Shown: in pieces, positions 51,862 through 59,541 of the stretch | Layout of the letters: each line of letters opens with the position of its first letter | How positions within the stretch are numbered: position 1 is the first letter of the stretch | DNA from: HGM04593 sp045591315 | Lineage (GTDB): Bacteria > Bacteroidota > Bacteroidia > Bacteroidales > Bacteroidaceae | Direction: 5' to 3' | Length of the DNA stretch: 64,000 nucleotides | Assembly (NCBI GenBank): GCA_045591315.1 | Contig: JAZNSN010000029.1 | Coordinates: 106,550-170,549 of the forward strand | Notes under the pieces: generated by a model | Seen by the model: the letters and a program-made list of their open reading frames with translations, nothing else | Database searches by the model: none | Told to the model about the DNA's origin: nothing | Translations under genes and position numbers: made by a program

Positions 51862-52872
51862 ATGATAAGGCAATATAGTGACTATTCACTACTGAAACAT
51901 AATACATTCGGCATTGAAGCTGCTGCAAAAAACTTTGTTGAGTTCTCTGCCGAAGAAGAGCTTGCAGCTTTTCTTCGAAAAGGATTTTCCGGCCTTTCGC
52001 TTGTTATCGGTGGCGGAAGCAATCTGTTGTTTGTAAATAATTTTGAAGGCACAATCTTCCATTCTTGCATAAAGAGCATGGAAGTTGTTTCAAATGAAAG
52101 CAACGATATTCTATTGCGTGTCGGCAGCGGAACGAACTGGGATGAGCTTGTCGCATACACAGTTGCTCAAGGCTGGCATGGACTTGAGAACCTTTCTGCA
52201 ATCCCTGGTGAAGTAGGTGCAAGCGCAGTGCAGAATGTCGGTGCTTACGGCGTAGAAGCCGGTGAACTTATTGAAAGAGTAGAGGCACTCTCTGTCGAAA
52301 GTGCAGAAAAACGCATCTTTTCACAATCCGATTGCCGTTTTGCATATCGTTACAGTATATTCAAGGCCGAAGAAAAAGGCAAGAATATAATAACTCATGT
52401 TACATACAGGCTGAAGAAATCGGCTCCCTTCAAACTTTCGTACGGAAACCTTAACGAAAAGGTAAATGAGCTTGGTGGGGCGACTCTCGCCAATGTCCGT
52501 AAAGCAGTCTGTGAAATCAGAAATGCCAAGCTTCCTCTTCCGTCCGAAGTTGGAAGTGCCGGCAGTTTCTTTATGAATCCTATTGTTGAGCAAGAAACGG
52601 CCAGAAGACTTAGGGCTATTTACCCCACTATGCCACAGTATCCCCTTACTTGTGGAAATGTAAAACTTTCTGCCGGTTGGCTTGTTGAACAATGCGGCTG
52701 GAAAGAGACACCTCACAAACATGTGGGAGTATATAAGAACCAAGCCCTTGTAGTAGTAAACCGCGGTGGAGCAACAGGCAAGGAAGTTCTTGAATTTGCA
52801 CATGCTATCGTACATTCTGTAAAGGAGAAGTTCGGTGTTGAACTGATTATGGAGGTTAATGTAATAGGGTAA
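51862..52872 (+). CDS. murB: UDP-N-acetylenolpyruvoylglucosamine reductase
   Basis: FAD/NADPH enzyme forming UDP-N-acetylmuramic acid for peptidoglycan. FAD-binding LVIGGGSNLLF and GLENLSAIPGEVGASAVQNVGAYG, catalytic Ser in GSAGSFFMNPIV and C-terminal Glu in LIMEVNVIG are all present. 336 residues corresponds to the type I (E. coli-like) enzyme, with the inserted segment near SKYSYRY-like CRFAYRYSIFK. It lies four bases before the hydrolase gene. Confidence 0.97.
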   Translation: MIRQYSDYSLLKHNTFGIEAAAKNFVEFSAEEELAAFLRKGFSGLSLVIGGGSNLLFVNNFEGTIFHSCIKSMEVVSNESNDILLRVGSGTNWDELVAYTVAQGWHGLENLSAIPGEVGASAVQNVGAYGVEAGELIERVEALSVESAEKRIFSQSDCRFAYRYSIFKAEEKGKNIITHVTYRLKKSAPFKLSYGNLNEKVNELGGATLANVRKAVCEIRNAKLPLPSEVGSAGSFFMNPIVEQETARRLRAIYPTMPQYPLTCGNVKLSAGWLVEQCGWKETPHKHVGVYKNQALVVVNRGGATGKEVLEFAHAIVHSVKEKFGVELIMEVNVIG

Positions 52873-52876
52873 AAGT

Positions 52877-53638
52877 ATGAAACTGACTTTTTTAGGAACA
52901 GGAACATCAACGGGCGTACCCGAAATAGGATGCAAGTGCGAGGTCTGTACATCGACCGACCCACGCGACTCACGCCTTCGTACATCGGCTCTTGTAGAGG
53001 ACGGAGATACAACCCTGCTTATCGACTGCGGTCCTGATTTTAGAGTACAGATGTTGCGTGCTGATGTAAAGAAAATAGACGCTCTTCTGATGACCCATAA
53101 GCACTACGACCATCTTGTGGGAATTGATGATTTGCGACCATATACACGTGACAAGGAATTGCCGATATATTCCGATAGAGAGACCGAAATACAGATACGT
53201 TCCTTTTTCCCATATTGCTTCGGAAGAGTAAAGTATCCAGGTGTACCGAACATAAGGCTGAATACAATAGACTACAACTCTTCATTCAAGATCAATAACA
53301 TTGAAGTAACACCTATACGCGTATTTCATGGAATGTTCCCAATCACCGCATACCGTCTAGGCAAATTGGCGTATATAACAGACATGAGCTATATTGAACC
53401 TGGAGAACTTGAGAAACTTAAAGGAGTTGATGTGCTAGTCATCAATGCGTTGCGTTTCTCCAAGCCGCACAAAACCCACCAGACGGTTTTGGAAGCTCTG
53501 CCTATAATTTATTACATTAAGCCAAAAGCTGCTTACTTTACACACATGATGCATCATATCGGTTTGCATGCAAAGATAGAGAAATGCTTGCCGTCAAATA
53601 TACATCTGGCATACGATGGCCTTGTTGTGGAGGTGTGA
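52877..53638 (+). CDS. Metallo-beta-lactamase-fold hydrolase, PhnP-like
   Basis: 253-residue hydrolase. FLGTGTSTGVPEIGC begins the fold, with Cys pair CKCEVC as in PhnP-type phosphodiesterases. The metal motif is THKHYDHLVGIDDLR, followed by VTPIRVFHG, LAYITDMSY and a C-terminal THMMHHIG. Members cleave phosphodiesters, for instance cyclic phosphates in phosphonate breakdown or lipoate transfer contexts. No phosphonate genes are near, so the substrate is unknown. Operon with murB. Confidence 0.9.
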   Translation: MKLTFLGTGTSTGVPEIGCKCEVCTSTDPRDSRLRTSALVEDGDTTLLIDCGPDFRVQMLRADVKKIDALLMTHKHYDHLVGIDDLRPYTRDKELPIYSDRETEIQIRSFFPYCFGRVKYPGVPNIRLNTIDYNSSFKINNIEVTPIRVFHGMFPITAYRLGKLAYITDMSYIEPGELEKLKGVDVLVINALRFSKPHKTHQTVLEALPIIYYIKPKAAYFTHMMHHIGLHAKIEKCLPSNIHLAYDGLVVEV

Positions 53639-53659
53639 TTGATAATATAAAAGATATTT

Positions 53660-53690
53660 TTTGATTCTTACATTACTTTCATTATATTTG
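53660..53690 (+). promoter_or_regulatory. Promoter of the structured leader/lipoprotein transcript
   Basis: TTTG (53660-53663), a 19-base spacer and TATATTTG (53683-53690) match the full consensus. Predicted RNA start near 53697, about 350 bases before the lipoprotein ATG. Confidence 0.7.
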
Positions 53691-53696
53691 CATTGC

Positions 53697-53990
53697 ACAA
53701 TAGTATTCTTCTGTTTATAATACAGAAGTTGAAATGTGGATTTTTTTTAGCGTTTACTTGACGCTCTGTTCTTAATAGCTTGGAACTTCGCAAACTCTAA
53801 CATCATTAAAGAACATAGCAACAGTAGATGCTCATGGGTATGTTGTTTACACCAGATATTGCTTGTATGAGTAATATTTGTGTATTATGCATATCTGCGT
53901 GGGCTTCTGCGTTGCTCGTTTCGATGATGTGGGCAATGCGAAGGCCTCAAGCTATGCGACGAGCAACTTGTGAGACTCCCACGCTTTTTT
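53697..53990 (+). ncRNA. Candidate structured small RNA or leader with terminator
   Basis: Starting at a consensus promoter, the RNA would carry hairpins CTTCTGT/ACAGAAG (loop TTATAAT, about 53711-53731) and AGCGT/ACGCT. It ends in a two-part stem: GCGTGGG (53897-53903) with CCCACGC (53978-53984), and GTTGCTCGT (53911-53919) with ACGAGCAAC (53959-53967), followed by six T. The left arm (GGCTTC.GCGTTGC) can pair instead with GGCAATGCGAAGGCC (about 53931-53946), so terminator and anti-terminator forms compete. It is either a roughly 290-base small RNA or an attenuator of the following gene. No Rfam family recognised. Confidence 0.5.
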
Positions 53991-54043
53991 ATATATTAAC
54001 GTGTTGCAAAGGGAGAGAATGCACACATTTAAAATTTATCATT

Positions 54044-54496
54044 ATGAAAAGAATTAAATTTATTCATTCTCTGTTTATTGCAATCTTCGCATTGTCTCTC
54101 GTGTCATGCAGCAGTGACGATGACGATAGTACAAGCCTGTCCAAGAGCGACTCGAAGTTAGTCGGTATTTGGAAACATGATTTCAGCTCAGGTTCTAGAT
54201 TCTACATATTTCAGAATGACGGTAAGGGATATGAGTTCGAAATAGAAGACGGAGACCGTAGGATCGGTATGGAATATATTAAATACAAATACAATGAAGA
54301 AGATGCCGAACTTATTATATGGGAACCAGGTGATGACGACAAGGAGTATTACGAAGTTCTAAAATTGACAAGCACCAGACTTGTTATCAAATATTGGGAT
54401 GAAGAATATGAAGACGATGAAGAAATATATATAAAATATGACGGCAGCATAGAAGATATCGAAGATGAATATGATGTAAAGATAACTGAAGAGTAA
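54044..54496 (+). CDS. Acidic surface lipoprotein, unrecognised
   Basis: 150-residue lipoprotein with lipobox LVSC and Cys22. Directly after it comes SSDDDD, which matches the acidic lipoprotein export signal that sends Bacteroides lipoproteins to the cell surface. The mature part starts LVGIWKHDFSSGSRFYIFQ, resembling small lipocalin-like beta-barrels, and is strongly acidic at the end (DEEYEDDEEIYIK). Start at ATG 54044; an in-frame upstream extension to 53828 runs through the structured RNA and is rejected. Confidence 0.82.
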   Translation: MKRIKFIHSLFIAIFALSLVSCSSDDDDSTSLSKSDSKLVGIWKHDFSSGSRFYIFQNDGKGYEFEIEDGDRRIGMEYIKYKYNEEDAELIIWEPGDDDKEYYEVLKLTSTRLVIKYWDEEYEDDEEIYIKYDGSIEDIEDEYDVKITEE

Positions 54497-54508
54497 TTTA
54501 CTTTATGA

Positions 54509-54546
54509 TTAATCGATGAGTTCTTTTAAAGAATTCATCGATTTTT
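54509..54546 (+). terminator. Terminator after the acidic lipoprotein
   Basis: Stem AATCGATGA.TTCTTT paired with AAAGAA.TCATCGATT, followed by a T-run. It lies just before the U32 gene promoter. Confidence 0.75.
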
Positions 54547-54549
54547 TAC

Positions 54550-54557
54550 TATCTTAG
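54550..54557 (+). promoter_or_regulatory. Candidate -7 box of the U32 gene
   Basis: TATCTTAG is one base off the consensus and lies 19 bases before ATG 54577. Overlap with the preceding T-run makes this tentative. Confidence 0.3.
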
Positions 54558-54576
54558 CCAATAATTACAAACCACA

Positions 54577-56400
54577 ATGCAACAACGAAAAATAGAACTG
54601 CTTGCTCCAGCGAAGAATCTTGAAACCGGCATAGCCGCCATAAACCATGGTGCCGATGCCGTATATATCGGAGCTGTACAGTTCGGTGCGCGGCAGGCTG
54701 CCGGCAACAGCATCAGTGACATCTCGGCTCTTGTCGATTACGCACACATATTCGGAGTAAAGGTATATGTAACTCTCAATACAATCATAAAGGATGATGA
54801 GATTGCCGAAGCAGAGCAGCTTATAACAGAGTTGTACCGGATTGGCATCGATGCGCTTATAGTGCAGGATATGGGCATTTCGAAGATGAACATTCCTCCT
54901 ATACCCTTGCATGCCAGCACGCAGATGGATAACCGTACAGTAGAGAAAGCGGTTTTTCTTTCGCAGATAGGTTTTCCGCGTATTGTGCTTGCAAGGGAAC
55001 TGTCATTGAAAGAGATTTCTGCAATACACAGAGCAGTTCCGGAGACAGAACTGGAAGTATTTGTTCATGGTGCATTGTGCGTCAGTTACAGCGGGCAGTG
55101 CTATGCTTCACAACACTGTTTTGGGCGTAGTGCCAACAGAGGCGCATGTGCACAGTTCTGCCGCCTTGCATTCGACTTGATTGATTCCGAAGAAACTCTC
55201 ATCACGAGAGGAAAGCACCTCCTCTCATTAAAAGACATGAATCGCAGCAATCATATCGAAGATATGCTCGATGCAGGTGTTACATCTTTCAAGATAGAGG
55301 GCCGTTTGAAGGATATTTCCTATGTCAAGAACATAACAGCATATTACCGTAAGAAGATAGATGAAGTGCTTGCACGCCGAAAGGAGTTTGTGCGTGCATC
55401 GTTCGGAACTGCTTCACCGCAGTTCACGCCTGCACCTGAAAAGAGCTTCAGCCGTGGCTTTACTGATTACATGCTCTATGGCAGCAAGGAGGGTATGGCA
55501 TCATTCGATACTCCAAAATCAAAAGGCGAATATATCGGGCGTGTAAAATTTGTTTCACGTAACTTCTTCACTGTTACCGGAGGTGAATTCAACAACGGCG
55601 ACGGTGCCTGCTATGTAGCTTCCAATGGCAAGCTATGCGGTTTCCATATCAATAGGGTAGAGGGCAATAGGGTTTTTCCGCAGAACATGCCGCAAATAGA
55701 GAGCGGAGATGAGCTATACAGGAACTACGATTGTGCTTTTGAGAGAGAACTTGCACGCAACGATGTTCCCAGACGGTTGTCTATAAATCTTCTTTTTACA
55801 GATACTGCCGACGGCTTCTCTCTTGCTGCAACTGCTGAAAACGGTGTACAGTGCAAAACAGAGATAGTGTTCGATAAAGACAAAGCTCGCTCACCGCAAC
55901 GCGACAATATAGTCTCACAATTAAAGAAGTGGGGAAACACACCTTTTGAAGTAAAGAGTATTGATGTTGTTCTTGACGAAGAGTGGTTCGTTCCGTCATC
56001 TTTGCTTTCCGACATGCGCCGTAGCTTGTGCGACTTGCTTTTAGAGAAGACAAAGCTCTCGACAGAGCGTGCCGACATGCGCCTGAAAGAGAATTCCGTC
56101 CCTTATATTTCCGCATCGCTCGATTACCGCGGAAATGTATCGAACCGCCTAGCCAAAGAGTTCTACAAAGAACATGGTGTCACCGATATTGCACCGGCAT
56201 TTGAACTTGAACCGGTGCGCGGTGCAACGGTAATGTTCTGCAAGCATTGCATAAAATACAGCATGGGATGGTGTACAAAGAACGGCGAAAAGCATCAGTA
56301 TAAAGAGCCGTTCTACATCGTATCGGGTGACGGAAAGCGTTTTCGTCTCTCGTTCGACTGCAAGGAGTGCATGATGAGGGTTATTGCAGAGAATAAATAA
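54577..56400 (+). CDS. U32 peptidase-family protein (RlhA/TrhP-like)
   Basis: Member of peptidase family U32, whose characterised members RlhA and TrhP make 5-hydroxycytidine or 5-hydroxyuridine in rRNA and tRNA rather than cleaving peptides. Seen: IELLAPAKNLETGIAAINHGADAVYIG at the N-terminus and the signature EVFVHGALCVSYSGQCYASQH with the conserved Cys residues, then RGACAQFCR. A long C-terminal domain with CKHC ... CKECM cysteines follows. 607 residues fits the longer, RlhA-type branch. Monocistronic, with a terminator at 56407-56441. Confidence 0.92.
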   Translation: MQQRKIELLAPAKNLETGIAAINHGADAVYIGAVQFGARQAAGNSISDISALVDYAHIFGVKVYVTLNTIIKDDEIAEAEQLITELYRIGIDALIVQDMGISKMNIPPIPLHASTQMDNRTVEKAVFLSQIGFPRIVLARELSLKEISAIHRAVPETELEVFVHGALCVSYSGQCYASQHCFGRSANRGACAQFCRLAFDLIDSEETLITRGKHLLSLKDMNRSNHIEDMLDAGVTSFKIEGRLKDISYVKNITAYYRKKIDEVLARRKEFVRASFGTASPQFTPAPEKSFSRGFTDYMLYGSKEGMASFDTPKSKGEYIGRVKFVSRNFFTVTGGEFNNGDGACYVASNGKLCGFHINRVEGNRVFPQNMPQIESGDELYRNYDCAFERELARNDVPRRLSINLLFTDTADGFSLAATAENGVQCKTEIVFDKDKARSPQRDNIVSQLKKWGNTPFEVKSIDVVLDEEWFVPSSLLSDMRRSLCDLLLEKTKLSTERADMRLKENSVPYISASLDYRGNVSNRLAKEFYKEHGVTDIAPAFELEPVRGATVMFCKHCIKYSMGWCTKNGEKHQYKEPFYIVSGDGKRFRLSFDCKECMMRVIAENK

Positions 56401-56406
56401 AAAAGC

Positions 56407-56441
56407 AAAAGCCATGCCTTAGGGGAACAGCATGGCTTTTT
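56407..56441 (+). terminator. Terminator after the U32 gene
   Basis: Stem AAAAGCCATGC paired with GCATGGCTTTT, with a 12-base loop and T-run. Confidence 0.85.
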
Positions 56442-56570
56442 GGTCCGAGTAAACGCTTTTACCCGTTCGGGCACCGACTTTCACAAGCAGGTACTACCGG
56501 AAAAATCTATTACTATGAAAAACACATTAATATAACAGAGGCGGAACAGTGGTTGTTCTAGCCTCTTTGT
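56442..56570. other. Hairpin-rich intergenic segment
   Basis: Between the U32 terminator and the end of addB lie short hairpins GTAAA/TTTAC (56449-56462), CCCG/CGGG (56462-56471) and GGTA/TACC (56490-56498). They are followed by a long stem AGAGGC.GGAACA with TGTTC.GCCTCT (56537-56566) ending TTTGTT. The last may end addB on one strand, or a small plus-strand RNA on the other. No gene is seen. Confidence 0.4.
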
Positions 56571-56579
56571 TAATATATG

Positions 56580-59540
56580 TTATTTTCCGCAGATTTTCCT
56601 GTAGTCGCAATACTCGCATGTCCTTTCATTCTTTGCTGGAGTGAACGGCTTGTTTTCATCAAAGATCTCCTGCAGGAGTTCCGTCAGCTTATGCATATAT
56701 TCTTCCTTAATATCCGTTATGTCGGTTACCGGATTCTTGAGCACATCTACTATAAAACTCTCGCGCGAGCTGTTCTCCGGGTCATGTATATACAGCAGTG
56801 ACGGAGCAATCTTCCTTGCACACTCCTTTCTCACCTTTTCAATCCATTCGAAATCGCCGTTCCCTATACATTTACAGCCTTTAAGCAACTCGTCAAGCAT
56901 AATGGAGTAGAGGAATGCCTGAAGACGATATCCGGCCGAAGATGTCTCATGTGCAAAGATATTGTCGAGCGACGTCTTGTTCTCGCGGCTGCTGCGTCCG
57001 GTCTTGTAATCGATTATGTTTATTGTATCGCCCTTTATATCCACTCTGTCTATTGTACCGCCGAGTGCTACAGTTATTTTTCTGTCGCCTGCATCGAAGG
57101 TGAATGGCATGTTAATCTTCCTCTCTCCGCCGATATAAAGGAATGGAGCATACTGCATGTCTATCTTTACAAGCCTATGCAGGAAATGGTGCAATACGCC
57201 ACGGTTTATATGCTGCTCTCCATTATATTCCGGCTTGTTATTGTTGAAGAATTCTTCGGAAAAAGCCTTATCGATAAACCTGTACAACAAGGCTTCATTC
57301 TTTGCATAATAGCCAAGTGCATCTTTTGTTATCATGCCATTGGCCTTTGATGAAAGTTCTTTATACAAAGCATCAGCGGCTGCATGGAAAATATTTCCGA
57401 AATCGCTGTTCTCGACCTCCTCGCTCACTTCGTCGCTTTTCCTTATCCCAAGCACATATTTATAGAAGAAACAGAGCCCACATCTTATATAGCAGTTTAT
57501 TGCCGATGGGCTTATCTCTCTTGCCTTGTTTTCGGGACCGATTGCATATTTCCTGATAAGGCTCTCGATAGTTTCGTTGCTCTTATGGATTTCACAGTTC
57601 TCCATACAGTCGTTGCCTTGATGAGAACTCAAAGCAAGGTGCCTTATGTCGTAGAGATTGCTGCCCAACAACTGCAGTATGTAGCGCGAACACTCACCGC
57701 GCGATTTGCCTTCGGGTGCGCTGTTATATACAAGAGTGATATTCTCGGCGCGTTGCAGGAGACGGTAGAAGTAGTATGCATATATCGAGTCGCGATGCTC
57801 GCTCAACGTGAGGCCGAATGCACGGCGCAAGTTGTAAGGTATATATGAATTCTCCCCGCTGTTCTTAGGCAAGTTGCCCTCGTTTACGCCTAAAAGTATA
57901 ATATTCTTGAAGTCGAGGTTTCTGGTTTCAAGAAGTCCCATTATCTGCAAGCCCACAACCGGTTCTCCATGGAAAGGAAGGCTCTGGAACGAAAGCATTC
58001 TCACGAAGAGACGGCCCAGTGTCTGCTGCTTCATTACAAGTTCTCCGCTCTCAACAAGCTTGACTATGCGCTGCGCTTGAGTGTATGCCTTGTATATCGC
58101 TTCGCAGAAGAGCTTTTCGTACAGTTCCATTTCCTCTCTGTTCTCTGCTGAATAGCTGTTCGCGATTCTCTTTATGACTGCAGAGATATTTTCGAACCAT
58201 TCGCGGTTATCTGCAATGCGCCTGAACAGCATGCCGAGAAACTCATTTTTGGAAAGTTCCTCAATGGTTGGAAAGAACCTCTTCTCGCGAAGCAGTTGCT
58301 CTCTTATATCAACGCTCTCGCCTTCGGTGCAACGCACAACGTACGGGTGGTTCAGCAGTTCCGATGTGGCCGATAGGGTATAGGTTCCATGCTTTTCGCT
58401 CCAGCCACGCGAATGGAGATCGACTATCAGCTTGACAAGCGTGAATATAGGTGTGTGCGAAATAGGGAATCCCATTGTTACATTCATGCTCTCAAGCTCT
58501 TTGCCGTTCGCTTCAGACGGTATTGTATGAAGTACCGGTTCGAGCATTGTCTCATCGCAAAGCACCACAGCCGTCTCTATTTCGTTGGGTGTAAGGTTCT
58601 CGTCAAGCCATTTCGACAGGTAACGTGCTTCTATGCTCTCGCTGCTTGTCTCTATTACGGTTACCGATTTGTCAGCAGATAGATTGTTGAAGCATGATGC
58701 GTCAATCGCATTAGGGAAACGTTCAAGATTCTTTCGCATGAAATGCCCTGCCTCATGGTGCAGATTTCCTGTATAGTGCTTGTCATAATCCCAATAGAAG
58801 AGAGCCTTTCCCTTGCGGTCTATAATATCGAAAAGTTTCGTTTCGACATCGTTCAAGGCATTGAACCCGACAAACACATACTTCTCGTGAGGGAGCTGTA
58901 TGCTGTCGCTGTTTTCGATGACATCGCGATAAAGCATGCCCTCGTATGCAAGATTCTCTTTTCTCAGCGATTCCCGGAATTTCGTGTATATCGTGTAAAG
59001 CCTCTCCCATATGCCAAGAAAATTCTTCTTTATCTCGCTCTCCTCCTCTGGGTTGAAGTTCTTGAAGAACTGTGCAATCGAGTCGGTCTGTTCCTTTGTG
59101 AGTGTCTCCTTTGCTATGCCCAGCTCCCGTAGCTCCTTGATATTCGAAAAGAGCTGCTTTGCATCGGCAAGATGCTTGTCAACGTCATCGAAGTCGCGCA
59201 ACAGCATCTCGCCCCAATAGTAAAAGCTGTCGAGAGTCTCAATACTCTTTTCGTACTCTTCTATACTCTCGTCTGCTCGTCTTGGTCGCACATACTCCTT
59301 GTAGAGTTTGCTGACAAGTAGTATCTGGTCACCTACGGCAAGCTTGCTGTTCTGTTGGAAGAGTTCTCCTATAGTCATGTATCGGGGGCTCCACATTGCT
59401 TTGCCTTTGTTGCATTCGAGCAGGTATTCGCTGAAGAATAGGCTTGCACGCTTGTTCGGGAATACAACAGCAATATCCTCAAGGTGTCCGTTGAACCTCT
59501 CATATATGTCATTTGCTACAACTCTTAGAAACGGTGTCAT
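56580..59540 (-). CDS. addB: AddB-like helicase-nuclease subunit
   Basis: Second subunit of the AddAB double-strand-break repair complex. The N-terminal inactivated helicase part begins FLRVVANDIYERFNG and VVFPNKRASLFFSEYLL. The C-terminal PD-(D/E)XK nuclease shows INIIDYKTGRSS. An iron-sulphur cluster is likely: CGLCFF upstream and the terminal CEYCDYRKIC, with the C-x2-C-x5-C spacing known in B. subtilis AddB. 986 residues. It starts one base after the addA stop, so the genes are coupled. Confidence 0.9.
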   Translation of the reverse strand: MTPFLRVVANDIYERFNGHLEDIAVVFPNKRASLFFSEYLLECNKGKAMWSPRYMTIGELFQQNSKLAVGDQILLVSKLYKEYVRPRRADESIEEYEKSIETLDSFYYWGEMLLRDFDDVDKHLADAKQLFSNIKELRELGIAKETLTKEQTDSIAQFFKNFNPEEESEIKKNFLGIWERLYTIYTKFRESLRKENLAYEGMLYRDVIENSDSIQLPHEKYVFVGFNALNDVETKLFDIIDRKGKALFYWDYDKHYTGNLHHEAGHFMRKNLERFPNAIDASCFNNLSADKSVTVIETSSESIEARYLSKWLDENLTPNEIETAVVLCDETMLEPVLHTIPSEANGKELESMNVTMGFPISHTPIFTLVKLIVDLHSRGWSEKHGTYTLSATSELLNHPYVVRCTEGESVDIREQLLREKRFFPTIEELSKNEFLGMLFRRIADNREWFENISAVIKRIANSYSAENREEMELYEKLFCEAIYKAYTQAQRIVKLVESGELVMKQQTLGRLFVRMLSFQSLPFHGEPVVGLQIMGLLETRNLDFKNIILLGVNEGNLPKNSGENSYIPYNLRRAFGLTLSEHRDSIYAYYFYRLLQRAENITLVYNSAPEGKSRGECSRYILQLLGSNLYDIRHLALSSHQGNDCMENCEIHKSNETIESLIRKYAIGPENKAREISPSAINCYIRCGLCFFYKYVLGIRKSDEVSEEVENSDFGNIFHAAADALYKELSSKANGMITKDALGYYAKNEALLYRFIDKAFSEEFFNNNKPEYNGEQHINRGVLHHFLHRLVKIDMQYAPFLYIGGERKINMPFTFDAGDRKITVALGGTIDRVDIKGDTINIIDYKTGRSSRENKTSLDNIFAHETSSAGYRLQAFLYSIMLDELLKGCKCIGNGDFEWIEKVRKECARKIAPSLLYIHDPENSSRESFIVDVLKNPVTDITDIKEEYMHKLTELLQEIFDENKPFTPAKNERTCEYCDYRKICGK

Positions 59541-59541
59541 C

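Noticed and set aside
53828..54043. An N-terminal extension of the acidic lipoprotein
   Set aside because: It would run through the terminator-like stem and bury the lipoprotein signal peptide 72 residues inside the product.
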